Positions 11,427-23,572 of a DNA stretch of 64,000 nt are shown here, piece by piece; the first letter of the stretch is position 1; each line of letters starts with the position of its first letter. The DNA is from Serendipita indica DSM 11827 (Eukaryota; Basidiomycota; Agaricomycetes; Sebacinales; Serendipitaceae), in assembly GCA_910890315.1 (NCBI GenBank), contig CAJVGD010000005.1, positions 558,001-622,000 on the forward strand, in the 5' to 3' direction. The notes beneath the pieces are model-generated. The model had not been told where the DNA came from. It did no database searches and saw only the letters and a list, made by a program, of their open reading frames with translations. Position numbers and translations under genes: made by a program.

Positions 11427-13565
11427 TCAGTCTGCAGTTGTAAACTGATACCCAGCCGTCGCATCTTCCCAAACGTCTGCGCAATCGACCTCAGCCTTGA
11501 GTCTTCCACAAAGTAGGAATGCACCGGAGAGCTTCCTATTAAGACTATAGGTCTCTCGTGGCGGTGGTGTGAGACGATTTTGGAGCATAAACGGTATAAG
11601 CGCTCGAATTTCTTCGCTAATAGTCTGGTCTGCAAAGTCGTATGGTTGGGGTGTTGATCTCCGGAAGGGAGCAGCGAGAAGCATGATGGATTTAACGTGT
11701 GCATCGACCATTTCCTGGATAAATCATTGAATAAATGCATAACTTCATGGTCCACAGGACGTACCTGGCTCTCCTGGCCTGTGAGATATCCAAGACGCAG
11801 GGAGTATCGAGCACAGAGTTCTTTGTTACCATCAACACCGGCTTGTAGCAGCCTTAACCAATCATCCATAAACTCTTTCGAGTATTCGCGGGAGGCTCCA
11901 AAGTCGATGAGTTGGATCTAAACGCGCATAAGATGCATCCCGAGCAATTACATGACTCGTACCTTTCCATTGTTGGTGTTGTAGAGGAAGTTTGTCCAGT
12001 TGGGATCCGTTTGCATGAACCGGAAGTGGAACAGCTCTCTCAAGCATAAGCTGAGGATACCAGATGCAATCTGCCAGGATTAATTGTGTTTCCACTTAAA
12101 TTCAGTCAACCTACCTCGTTCCTCAATTCTTGGGGCCAGTTCTCTGCTCGCACAATCGGCACTCCAGTCATACGTTCCATCACCAGCACTTTTCCTGTCG
12201 ATAAATCGTCCAAAATTTGCATAACCTCGAATCTCTCGTCACCCTGCAGCTCCTGTCTGAATCGCCGCGCGCACTCTGCCTCTCGACGATAATCACACTC
12301 GTCCTCAAGTTCCGCTTTGGTCGCCTTGAGCGTATTCTCCAAGAATAAACCTTTGGGGAGGAGAGAAGAAGCGGTAAGGAGCATGGAAAGATTGTTCAGG
12401 TCCGATGTGATCGACTCTGCTACCGCGGGAAATTGTATTTTGATAGCGAGGGGCATTCCATTCGACGCGAGTGTTGCCGCATGCACCTGACCGATAGAGG
12501 CCGCAGCGATAGGGACAGGATTGAACTCGGAAAAGTGAGAGCGCCAATCAGCTCCCAGTTCTGTAGCCATGACTTTCTAAAGAGTTGTTGGTGACAAATA
12601 CATTTCTCAGTACTCCGTACCTCCATTTGCCAATTCGGCATATAGTGTGCATTATTCTGCACGCGCCGGAAGATTTGTTCCACTTGAGGTGGTAACATAT
12701 GGGAATCTGTGTATTATGAGTTACCCATCGAGCTCGTGAAGAAGCAACCACCTTGGATACTCATAAACTGGCCCAACTTGAGTGCCGCCCCTCTCATTCT
12801 CGAGAGCTTTTCCACGAGTCGTGTGACATTGGCTTCGCTCATAAGCACAGACCCAGAGGCGTCTGATGGGCTCACAGCGCGTCGCATGAACTCGCTGGCG
12901 GCACCGATTCCCATCCCGGCAGCCAAGCCTAAGAACCCATTAGAACCGCCATGACATAGAAAAGATGATTGACATACTTCCGTAGTGGAATAGCCGTCCC
13001 ATCCGTGACGAGGGCACCCGCGAGGCTTTCATTACCACTGGGCTCTGTGATGCATCAGTCTCCCTATCGGAGGTCAAAGGAGATAACTTACCGGTGCAGT
13101 ATCAATCGTCAGAGACTCGACATTTCGATAGAGCTTGCTGGGTGTCTTTGCATACCTCTCGCGAACCTCTTTCCGCGACGCAAGTGTTTTTGCATATGGA
13201 GCCTGGGAAATGGCCTCTATTTGAGGAGTTGAGCCCAATTGTGTGTGTGCTGGAGATATTGGCAACGGTGACCCCGACAAAGTCGACTCGAATGACGTTG
13301 GCTTCGTTGCTGTTTCGATAGGATTCGGCTCCTCAACCTCAGTTATTGACGCCTTAATCTCATCTACCCTTTGTTCATTTCTCTTGGTTGCTTGTTGGGC
13401 GTCAACGCTTGACGGCGGTGGCTGCTGTTGTGTGTGACAAATTTTCGACGCCTGTGCCGCTGCGACGCGCGACAGAAGATTCACGGCGGCATGCGCAGTG
13501 AATAAGACATCTAGCGCTCGAACAGAGCGCATACGCCGATGGGGCTTATGGTAGGAGCGGTTCAA
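11427..13565 (-). CDS. COQ8: ABC1/ADCK-family atypical kinase Coq8 (coenzyme Q synthesis)
   Basis: Coq8 is a mitochondrial inner-membrane, matrix-facing atypical kinase/ATPase that supports the coenzyme Q biosynthetic complex. Hallmarks are all present: KxGQ motif [11 protein letters not shown], the alanine-rich loop [10 protein letters not shown] in place of a normal P-loop, AIKIQFP with the ATP-binding Lys, CDYRREAE, then [10 protein letters not shown] and the DFG motif in IQLIDFGAS. The N-terminal 150 aa are variable and include a basic, mitochondrial-targeting-like start. An alternative start at Met12 of the first exon cannot be excluded. About six introns of 45-60 bp split the gene. The total is about 600 aa, as expected. 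The stop codon is at 11427-11429. Confidence 0.9.
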
Positions 13566-13676
13566 CGTGATTCAATTCAAGCAACCCCCGAATTTCAAAG
13601 ATCAAGAAGACCAGAAGCGACCTATATCACAGCCTAGAAATAAACGAGACAACTAGAATTAGATTGACATATACGT

Positions 13677-16600
13677 CTAAATTGCCTGCGGGCGGAGCAG
13701 AGGCTTGATCTTGGACAAGAATCAGCTAGTATTCTCTGAGCGTTAGCACGGGAAAGACTCACCATCTCCAAGAATATGGGCAAGAGCTTTGGAATATGCG
13801 TCAGCTCCGGGTGCTCAATGGACGCTGGGCCGCCTTTTCTTCGTCGTCTCTTATTGTTACTCGACGTAGACGGGCCGCGTGAATGTCCACCAGCATTTCC
13901 ATTACCACGAGTGGAAGCTAAACCTCCTCCTAATCCAAGTGAAGGAGGTGGCGTCGGCCGCATTTGTGTATTGATCCCAGCAGAACGTGGCATGGGAGGC
14001 AACGCTTTCTCCCCTGGCTTGTTGGCAAGCGTTGGTGTCGATGTCGAAGATCCAGAGAACGACTTGGATGGACGAAGGCGTGGTCGTACGGGTGGGTCCG
14101 CCGTAGGAGGTGTAGCGGCTGGCGTGTTGTGTCCCGTTTGGGCTACGGCATAAAGCGGTCTATTCCGAGTATCACTTGGACGAGAGCGAGCTCGTGAGGG
14201 TGAGCTAGCCGCAACATGAGGGTGCGGCGTCTTGATCGGACTACGCGCTCTACTTGTATCAGCACCGTCTGTCGGTGTACTCGGCTTGGGTGTTGGGGTC
14301 GGAGAGCTACTTGACGTCGTCTCATCTTCGCTGTCCTCGCTACTGCTACTCGTGTACTCTTCATCATCCTCTGCCGACTCGTCCTCGCTGTCCTCGGCAG
14401 CGATGTCATTCGCATCGCCTTTGACTAGCTCGCCAAAGCTGAGTTCTTTGACAACACCGTCGATCAATTCTTGCGCCGCAGCGTCATCTGCGTCGGCGTC
14501 CGCTCTTGCTTGAGCTCTTCCGAACCGACGACGAAGCTTTTCTTCGTAGAAGAGCTTCATCTTGTAGTAATAGAGCGCGACATCGTCCACTTCCTTGATG
14601 ATCTCTTCGCGCTCTTTGCCAGTGTGGGGAAGAATAAACTCCAAACTGGTGGCCTGTCCAAATCCATCACGTGTGAGGGAGAGGAACAATTCGATCCAGT
14701 GCATGAGCGAGTCAAACAGACCCTCGCCTTTTGACTGCACTTTGTGGACAAAACTATAAAACGCCTGTTCGTGGCGTTCGACGAGATTGATGAACATTTG
14801 GACCGTCTGATGCGGATCGTCCTGGCTCACTACAAAACAGTCAGCTCCCCATACAGTACAAATCTTTCCAACTTACAGGTTTCGCAAGACTCAATCGTCC
14901 GAATGAGATCGGTGATGAAATTCTGAAGGTCCCCCAGCGAGTCTGCGATGCTTGCCGCTTTGTAAACTTGGGCAAGAGGGGTGTAGAATATGGCAAACAT
15001 GTCCCTCAGCAAATCCGAAGTCGTCCCCTCGAAAATGAGGTCGATCAGTTGCTCTTTGTCGCGGAGACGCGAGTAGAGCTTGGCAAGGATATTCAGGTCC
15101 TCGAATAGCCACGCATCCTCATTCTCGGGTCCATCATCGTCGTCCGAATCTTGGAGTGTCTCGCGGTAGCGCATGTAATCTGCGTGTGCTCGTGCAGCGC
15201 GGATCACGCGGTGCATCTGAGGACGATTAAGGAGCGGCGGATCGCTCGAGCGTAGGATAGCCACAAGAAGGTTGATATTCTCCAAAGCTGACATGGGTCA
15301 GCATAGTATAGTGAAGAAATATTTGCTCACATGAGTCCATGCGATAGATGTTTTGAATCTCCTTTGGCGCATAGATGAACAGGCGCACTTTCTCGCACAA
15401 TGCCGGATCGCCCACTCTCTCGGCAACAGCAGCGATATCCTCTTGGAGGGCTCGAGACTCTTCAAAGAGCGAGCTCGTGAACATTCTGATCCGGAATTAG
15501 TATTTCCTGGATTCCAACTCACGTAGCATACCGCTGGAGGAGACTCTTGCCTCCAAAAGGCTGAGCCATAAAGAGATCCATAACTCCACGTATCATGGCC
15601 ATGGGATTGCTAATCTTCAATATTCCCTTGAGCATAAAATAGGGCATCAGACCGTGGAATCGTTTTAGAGCAGCAAGCGTCCCAGAGGCATCGTCGGATG
15701 CGACAAAGCTTTGAAAGATAGTCGAGGCCAGACTGTAAAAGCGAGTCAGGTTATGAACTACCAGGGAAATAAAACGCACGTAATCCGACCCCACTCGAGG
15801 ACAGCACGATAATTCGGTGGCAAGTCTTTGGCGAGTGGCGTATTCTTGACGGTCGAGAAGATGTTGACAAGTCCATCTACACTCATCAGTTCACGCTCCT
15901 ATACAAAAAGTCGGACTTACTCTTTCCCATCATATCACTCTTCACACTCCTAACAGCGTCGCGAAGACCATCCACCCTGGCCGCAACCTCGCTCGCAAAC
16001 TTTTTACGTCCCTCCTCTCTAATCCTATCAGCGTCTTCACGCCTACGTGCATCCTCTACTTCCTCGGGAGTAAGCTCCGTTGGATCCGAGAGCAAAAACG
16101 ATTTGAGGACGGGCGAATTCGCAACATGCTGAGATGACAATAGACCATGCAAGTACGAGCGAAGCGTCACACGGTTCTTTTCACGTGCTAAAGAAGACTC
16201 GGTGACGCTCGAAGCGGATGGACGCGCGCCTCCATTCGTTAGGTCATCTGTACTTGAAGCCATGGTATCCGAGCGAGTAAGCGTGTCGTATGGATTGAGA
16301 GATGCCATATTAGCTCCTGGTATCGAGTTGGGTTGTTGCTGCTGCTGTTGAGGCGCAATGGCCACAGTCCTACGGTCCTTGGGCGGCGGTCCACGAATCT
16401 CAAACTCTGGGAACGCCTTGCGAAGCTGCACAGGAATCAGTCTCGTTGCACACAAACTTTTGACGGAAACAAACCTCTTCTGCCAATGTCTTAAAATCTC
16501 CATAACGTCTAGAGACGAGCGTATCCGCCCAACCCGTTCTACGCGTACGAATGATAAACTCTTCATGCACACGACTGCGCATACGACCCTTTTCCACCAC

Positions 16601-17503
16601 AGTACGCACGCATATAATATTGACATCAAACGCATCACGCGCATATTTCATACGCGCATTCCGCTTTCTCGCCAAGATCTCCAGACGGTCCAGATCCCTC
16701 TGGGATAGACGTACGACCTCCTCTTGCTCAACCAACTTGATCGCCGATCCGACGATGAGCGAAAAGTACTTTTCCGCTTTGGCGACAATCTTCTGCCGCG
16801 AGCGCACCTCGGGATCCTCTCCTTGGAAGTTTGGATCGTCCATCCCGAGCACATCATCCGTCGTGCTCAAATTGCGCGCCATCAAAGATCCAACAAATGG
16901 CTGAACTTTGCTGGGAAAGAAGTCCTTTGGTGCAGAGGTGATAAAGGGGAACGTGAGGACGAATTGGCGGAACATGAAGCGCAGGAATGGGACATCATGT
17001 CGGGCTGCATTACGTGGTGGAGGTGTAAACGGTGGGCCTAGATATGACAATGGGGAGAGTGTAGGGATCGACGGATCCATATCCGTAAAGCCAAGCAGTT
17101 CCTTGGAGAACTGGAGCGTGACGAGCGATTTCTTAAGATAGTGCGCTCGCAGCGGTGTCAACGTGATTAGGTCATTTGGTTGCGTAATATTATTCATATT
17201 CTTCGATGTGTTTTCTTGGACCGTTTCGTTTGCCTTTTTGCCGTGGGCGTTGGGTCCTACGTCAGCTACCGGCGAGTCGTGCAGCGTGTTGAGCGTCGCT
17301 TGAGTGCCTTCGTGTACATTGTGAATAGAAGGAGACGTATGTGAGCCGAGAATAGACGGTGGAGCGTCTGCGCTCGTCGCAAGTGGTGCCAAAATTGGCC
17401 TTGTTGCGTCGTTTGTCGTCGTCGCAGTGTTCTCCAGAGGATGTTCTTGCGCGTCTTCGTAGATTGTTGATGCTGGCGATGGTTTCAAGTCACTCGTAAT
17501 CAT
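13677..17503 (-). CDS. PX-domain protein with PXB and DUF3818 regions (yeast Ypr097w/Lec1 type)
   Basis: A large fungal lipid-binding protein of roughly 1,100 aa. After a disordered N-terminus comes the PX-associated region (PLRAHYLKKSLVTLQFSKEL). A PX domain follows, with a phosphoinositide-binding RRYGDF motif, then DUF3818 helices over several exons. Near the C-terminus are very acidic and Ser/Pro-rich stretches. The last exon reads IKPLLRPQAI, stopping at 13677, after an intron following FLEM. Yeast Ypr097w (Lec1) affects sterol distribution between lipid droplets and plasma membrane; a similar role is inferred only from the shared architecture. The start at 17503 is the first ATG in frame with no upstream homology; an upstream frame extension has no Met that looks better. 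Confidence 0.82.
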
Positions 17504-17663
17504 CCCAGAAGACGCGCCGAGTGGCTGCGAGGTGGCAGTGACCAACGTGTCACCCCTATTTACCCTCGCAAATAGTACAAAAGTAAAAATCGGTATATCG
17601 CCACTGGCAGCCCATACATACAGGCGAGGACATCTAATCCAAAGAAAAAAAAAGGTATAATCA

Positions 17664-19456
17664 TTACACTCTCCGCCCATTCGCCGGCCGGTACGGATTC
17701 CGAGACTGATACCGCTCGTCGTCTGTCGTTCGGCGAGTATTGCTCTCGCTCCTCTGTGCACGCCCTTGTCCTTGTGCACTCGAGCGTCCTCGGTCAGCTC
17801 CAGATCCAGAACGCGTCACATCGGGCGTCGCCCGCGTTTGCGAAGGTTGTCTACGAACATCTGGAGCACGTGTCGTGCTCGTCTCTCTGCGCACTCCAGT
17901 CGCAGGCTGAGCTGATCCACTCCTCTGTCCACGCGAGCTGTTCTGGCGGACGGCTGGTCGCGATGGTCGTTCATCGTCCGTCGTGTTTCGCTCCCTTCGG
18001 GCCTGTTGACGAGCTATTTCCGCTCTTTCGCGTTGAGAGGGCTGACGCTTTGGTTCGGTGTTGCCCCTTTCCTCTTTGCGTTCCGTCATCTTGGCCGCGA
18101 TCGGTGCCAACGGTGGCTTGGCTTTCGTCTCGCCTGACGTGCTCACCATGTACTGTCTGGGTTTGAGCGGCGTCGTGTTTGCGCGTGCAACTGGAGGTGG
18201 CTTGGCAATCAGGTCCTTCCTCTCGCCAAATTCGTCGATATCGCTCGTATCCTTGGCTCTCCTCCTGTCCTTGCTCGGCATCTTGTCCTTGACAGTGTCT
18301 CTGACACGTTCAGAGATACTTGCTGCGTCAAACTTGAACGCCTTCTTGTGTCCGGATCCCTTTTCCTTTTCGTCATCCCACTTTTCGTACGATCGCTTCT
18401 TGTCCTTGTGCGAGTTGCGGTGAGAAATGGGTGGGGGAAGGTGTCCACGGCGCGTTGGGCCATCGAACCAACCAACCGAGGTCGTCGGGGTCGTCCAGAT
18501 GACATACCGGCCACGTTTGTGATGCCAGAATGCGAGAGCGAGAATGAACAAAAAGAGGAAACAGACTGTTGCTATTAGCCACTAATCCACAAGGGAGTTG
18601 AAATGCTACTCACGAAGGATGCAGTTGAAGAATGCAAAGGCTTGGAGGACTCGGTAGCGTGCATGGTAGACCGAATTGGAATCTAACAACTCGTCAGGAG
18701 CCATTCCCATCGCCTTGGTTTAACTCACAGCCTTCGACATTCGAGTCGACCACAACGCCTTCTTCGTCTTCCTCCCAGCACTCAACCTCGTTGTCCTTGG
18801 CAGCGGGTGTCGTCGTGTATCCAGCCAATGCTAAGCTTCATGAGCCTTGACCAATCGAGATTCACAGACCAATTACTCACACGTCCAAAGAAGAGCAAGC
18901 ACGCCGAGCCATGCGAGTTCCCACTTTGTTCGGAGGATATTCGAGACTTTGCGATTACACGGCGCAACCAATCTATTTCCCGATCAGCTTGGTGATTACT
19001 CGGCGCGGACAAAGAAGGCGGTGGGGCTTTGGAGGCAACCAGAATCGCTTCGAGTCGTGGCCAAGCCATCCAGATCCGGCGCCGGCCCAACGGCCTTTCA
19101 GGGCAAAGGGAGCAATTGCTCTGGACCGAAAAAATAGAGGAAAAAAGGAAAGAGACTCACACAACGAGGAATGTAGCAAGAGTGACCGCAGCAACAAAGA
19201 CGGAAAGGGAAACGTATGTCACTGACAAAATGTGAGCGATTGGGAGCTTGTCAACAAGAGGCGGGTGTGCGTACGTTGAGGAGCAGAGTCTACAAAGGAC
19301 ATTTGAAAGTGAATCGCTATGCCCAGCACAATAAATGTCCATGCGCCAACAGTGCCTGTAGAACGAGCAGTGGAGCCATTAGCCGTCGTGCCACTCGAGT
19401 TGCGAGGGGGACGCACCAAGCAGGGCACCGCGAACGAGAGGAAATATGTTATACAT
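17664..19456 (-). CDS. MARVEL-like four-helix membrane protein with long basic disordered tail
   Basis: Six or so exons encode four hydrophobic helices followed by a long tail. The helices are GAWTFIVLGIAIHF, YVSLSVFVAAVTLATF, KWELAWLGVLALLW and a final helix from AFAFFNCILL to FLFLFILALAFW. Spacing and the acidic extracellular-side loop (ECWEEDEEG) between helices 3 and 4 fit fungal MARVEL proteins, which organise plasma-membrane domains. The last exon adds about 250 aa of Arg/Ser/Thr/Gln-rich sequence with repeats such as RRQPSQTRATPD, probably disordered and cytosolic. The start MYNIF at 19456 is followed by a phase-1 intron with good splice sites. The family call is by pattern, not by alignment. 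Confidence 0.7.
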
Positions 19457-20132
19457 CGTCGTTACAATCGTCTAGTCGTCTAATCGAGTCGTCGGGCTTG
19501 CTGGCAAGCGGGGGGCGCACGCAAGCGTTGAAGAACTAAAACAGAAAAAAGGAGGCAAAGAGGAGCACAGGCTCGACGTCTTTGCTTCTGCTCCTATAAG
19601 ATGGAGCTCTGGTTAAAAGCAGAGCTCGTCGAAAGGCGTTCGTGCGAGGTCGTAGTGGTCAAGAAGAAAACGTGGACGGGAGCAGGTTGCCCGGTCTCGG
19701 CGGGCAAAGACCTTATCTTAGATTGGAGGAATTTTGCTTTGTTCGTAATAGAGTCGCGTTATGCACCTGAACGCTTGATTCTCGCGGCGCGCAGAGGCGG
19801 TCAGCCGCAACGCGCAGAGCGCAAGGTCGCCGCACCTCTACGACGCTCCGCAGAGGATCACAGCCGTGGCGCACCAGATGATCTACACAGCTCATGGAGG
19901 ACGAAACGCATGCGCATGCAACAAAGAGCACAAGTGTTCTATGTGAATAGCGCTTTGCCCAAGGGAATGCCTAGCCTACACTACCTTTATTTCAAAGTTT
20001 GTCAGGACCGCTCCAAGCGAAACGCTGAGCAAAAGCCACGCGTGTTCACCGACTTTTAATCTCTCCCGCCCGAGAGTCTGTTTGCTGGTAGTTTGACTCT
20101 TGCATTAAACATATCATGATGTATACATCCAA
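19457..20132. other. Intergenic upstream of the MARVEL gene
   Basis: This GC-rich stretch holds a 152-codon open frame on the plus strand (19601-20059) without recognisable domain, splice context or homologue; I do not call it. The region should contain the MARVEL gene promoter. Confidence 0.5.
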
Positions 20133-21669
20133 TTAAGCTATGCGTTTCTTATCTTTCCAATCCTCTCTATCCACGTCCGAGTCGTCATTGGGTCTAGGAA
20201 GCTTTTCCAGACTGTCCATCTGCAAGAATTAGCTTCAAACGGGCAATCTTTACTAGCTACACACCTCTACATCCGTGCTGTCGCTCCTGTGTACCGGCGT
20301 GGCAACATGCACACCCAGAGGCGGAGGTGAATGTAGTTTATCCGGGTGATCCGTGATGAAGCTAACGATTCTCGTTGCCGAGGTATGTCGTCCGTGCACA
20401 GCGGCATGCCCATTCGTATTGATCGTCCCGCTGCCCCCAATGGACATACTCGCCCGCCCCGTATTGTGGTGGATATTGGTAACCGTGATACGTGCTCCCG
20501 TAGACGCAGAGGCTTCGTGCGAGCTGGCACGTTCGCTGCGCATCTCATTGCGGGTGTTGAGCGTATACATGAGTGAAATTGCATATAGCTTCGACAGGAC
20601 AATATTGAACGCCAAATGCCTGGAAAGTTTAGTCTATATGTCTGGAAAGAGAAGCAAAGACATACGTCAATTCGATTGGACGTGTCTCAAGCACGACAGC
20701 GGTGACTACAACTCCAAGTGTCGGTGGGAGAGCCGTCTGCCATGTCATGCGCACGAGACGATCAATCAATTCTGAAGTTCTACATACCATTGAGCGTCCG
20801 AGTTCATAGCTGGTAGAGTACTCACGATCGCATGTCTGGCCGTTGCTGGTAGAGATGTAGAGCAGTTGCACCAGTAATGAGCGTGTCAACAGCAATAGCA
20901 AAGATAAAATGAACGAGAGCTGCAGCAGCGATGATTAGTATACGCCAGGTGTATCGTCGAGGCCAAAACGTACACCACGCTCGAATTCGGTGATGTTCGA
21001 CACGAGGAAGGTAGACAGTCTGCAGTTGATATGTTATAACACGAGTGAGCACCAAAGTCACCAGACGTACGACCAGAATAGCGGCAACGAGTGAAAAGGC
21101 AACACCAAGCATTGTTACACCGCAAATGATTCTTCTTCTCGTGAGCATCCAATACCGATATATGAAGAAGCTCTGGACGAGACTAGCGATAATTGCCGTC
21201 TGTGATCATAAATCTCAACTGGGGCCCAACCTGTTCAAGCAAGGGGTACTGACTGTGAGCCCGGTCGAATAGTGCCGCCAATCGACAGCAATGAGTAATA
21301 CGGTGACGTCTGGGTTACAATAGTTTGCAATGACCATGTTCCAGCAGATCAAAATGTTCTGGGCCGACTTGGTGATGCAGAGAGCGTTGAGGAGTATTAC
21401 GAGCCACGTGAACCTGTTCTTACTCCCGTCGGTGTCTCTGAATCCAAAGAAATTGGCAGTTTGACTGAATAAAATCCCTAAAGTCGAGGGGTTCAGCGAC
21501 CGATGCCTGAGCAACGGAGATGTGAAACACCTTGGAGCAACATATCCGCGAATGTACCCATGATTGGAGGAGCAATCTGAACGTTTGCTTCTGTCACAAG
21601 TTGCTGCGCGGGTGGGCTGAGAATGATTGTTGACGGCTCGAAGCCGATTGTGGTAATGTTAATGGTCAT
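20133..21669 (-). CDS. DUF6534-type seven-helix membrane protein
   Basis: This gene belongs to a large basidiomycete family of seven-helix membrane proteins of unknown function. The ATG at 21667-21669 starts a short extracellular N-terminus. Successive exons then give hydrophobic helices, including YWMLTRRRIICGVTMLG, AAAALVHFIFAIAVDTLI and LPPTLGVVVTAVVL. The hallmark segment before the tail reads KLYAISLMYTLNTRNEMR, matching the family's KLYxNSLLxxLNSR. The cytosolic tail is Ser/Thr/His-rich, and a final short exon adds EKLPRPNDDSD and stops at 20133. About seven short introns are present. Ligand and role are unknown. Confidence 0.75.
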
Positions 21670-22265
21670 ATTGCCTCTTCCTGTGCCAATTCCGTGTGTA
21701 AAGGCATACAGGGGTGGAGGAGGGAAGGGAGAAGAGAAATGGATGGTGGACGTAAACTGGCCTCGACCCTTTTAATATTGACCGGCGTTCGGCCATAAAA
21801 GTCAAAAAATGAATGATACCGCTCAGGAACGCCTCATGATACAACGTATATGGGGCAACTGCATGACCGTCCCCGTGAGTGCCTCCGCTTTTCTCGGTCT
21901 TTCTGAATGCAACACCCTCTTCAGTACCGTCATTCACCTTTATCTATCGATATCCGTTGATATTACGTCTGGCCCAGACCGGTCCATAGTCGGAGACAGA
22001 ACCGGCGACTCAACGTTTTGTGTTAGAGGCGCTTGATGGACGGATGGTAACTTCGAAATGACTAATAGAACGGGTCCAGTGTTCGTTAGCCCAGGGGACA
22101 ACCACCGTCAATCGCGGTCAAGAGATGATGGTCATCCATGCATCGCAGCTCTTGCCTCACGAGGGAATCTACCGTCTGCAAGACGAGTCACCTAGATATA
22201 CACTTCATCTATTAGCGAATATACAGATCATCACGCTCTTCAATATCATGCCTTCATCAAGATCA
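21670..22265. other. Intergenic between DUF6534 gene and NADAR gene 1
   Basis: No gene is supported. Only short unrelated open frames are seen, and the stretch should hold the DUF6534 gene promoter. Confidence 0.5.
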
Positions 22266-23287
22266 TTAAAACTGGAGGCCTTTCTTGCTGCGAAAAAAGT
22301 CTCGTAGCCGCATCAGAGTCTTACCGAGCTGGTTCTCTCCTTTGCCATTCGCACCGCAACCCCAGAAGGCGTCCACTGGCGAGTCCTGACAAAGTCAGCC
22401 TTATTTCAGTCAATAAGAGTAGAACCCCGTACCTCTATAAGCTCTGCATCCCCCGTGTTCATCAACTCGCGTTTGAGACTGGAGTGTTGGGAGAATTTGG
22501 CCTTGAGGATATTATACATCTGTCACCTGTTAGCCTATATCCAGTGGGAGGGCGAGAGCATACAAGGTCTATCTTGACCTTTGCCCAGTCTTCTCGAACC
22601 TCGGGCTGGAACCGACGAGCTTCATTGAACGCGTCTCGTGGATTCTTGGAGAACGTGCGGATATGTTCCGCAAGCCCCGGTCGATGAACGATAAACTAAG
22701 CTCAATGTCAGTCTGCATCTTTCAGGATTTGGCAAGATGAACCTTGTACGCTTGGAAGACATGCTCGGACGTTGGATACGTCCTTCCCTCGAACACAACC
22801 TACAACGCCTATAAATGACCGTTCCGAAACAATTGCAAAAGTAGAAAACGGACCGAATGGGGAAAAAGTTTGTAAACCCATAGAACGGCTTATCCTTGTC
22901 GTAGAACAAAATCTTGGTCTTCTTGGAAGGAGTCGAATAAGGAGTAGGCGAACCTCGACCTCCACCGTGTGCATTATGATCACGCGGTTGACGGGCAAGA
23001 TACGCTGGGTAGGGTACGCTGTGCGAAGCCGACGTTGCTCCCATCGAGTTTGCGCGCTTTCTCTATTCGCACCGACATAAATGGTACCGAAAACAAATAT
23101 TATATGTATAACAAGTAGCATGGAATCAGTCTACGAGACGGGTCATCGAGGACGGGCGTACAGGCACGACTGGCGGTTGGGGCTGGTGATGGATGATCTC
23201 AAGGTTCTTTGCATTGATTACAATGGGCGGCGACAATGGAATCTGCTGTGTAGTTCTCTGCAGTCGCGTCGATTTATGCGAGGACAT
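22266..23287 (-). CDS. NADAR-domain protein 1 (YbiA-like, ADP-ribose-linked N-glycosidase fold)
   Basis: NADAR domains hydrolyse N-glycosidic bonds in ADP-ribose-related compounds; some members remove ADP-ribose from guanine in DNA. The N-terminal ~90 aa, from MSSHKSTRL at 23287, are Pro/Gln-rich and probably disordered. The domain then begins: FYDKDKPFYGFTNFFP, VVFEGRTYPTSEHVFQAYK, RPGLAEHIRTFSKNPRDAF, RRFQPEVREDW, and finally DSPVDAFWGCGANGKGENQLG. These are the family's hallmark blocks in the usual order. About five introns; those before FIVHRPG and before DSPVDAF fall where NADAR gene 2 also has introns, so the pair arose by tandem duplication. An alternative upstream start at 23368 is possible. 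The protein ends shortly after the domain. Confidence 0.85.
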
Positions 23288-23572
23288 TGTGGTCAGAGTT
23301 GAAGTTGCGTTTGGGTCCCGCTTGGGGCGTCTATTTTCCAGCCGCGCCGCAGGATCCAACTTCAACAACCTTGATCAGTACACTGCTTACTTATTGAGTA
23401 GCAAGGAAACAGCAGCTCTACTGACAGCAAGGCGGGAAGATCAGACTTTGGGTATCCGGGGTACCATCCAGCACATTCAGTAACGCGCCGCACATCAAGC
23501 GGCGGCTGTATAAGAGTCGACGAAACATCCAGAATATCTCTACAAACGAAAAGAGAAGCGGGCCAAGGGAAT

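Noticed and set aside
13776-14513. Plus-strand frames opposite the PX-protein gene
   Set aside because: Shadows of the low-complexity acidic and Ser/Pro-rich coding sequence on the minus strand.
19601-20059. 152-codon plus-strand open frame
   Set aside because: Lies in a GC-rich intergenic region, no domain, no splice context, composition rich in Arg as expected by chance.
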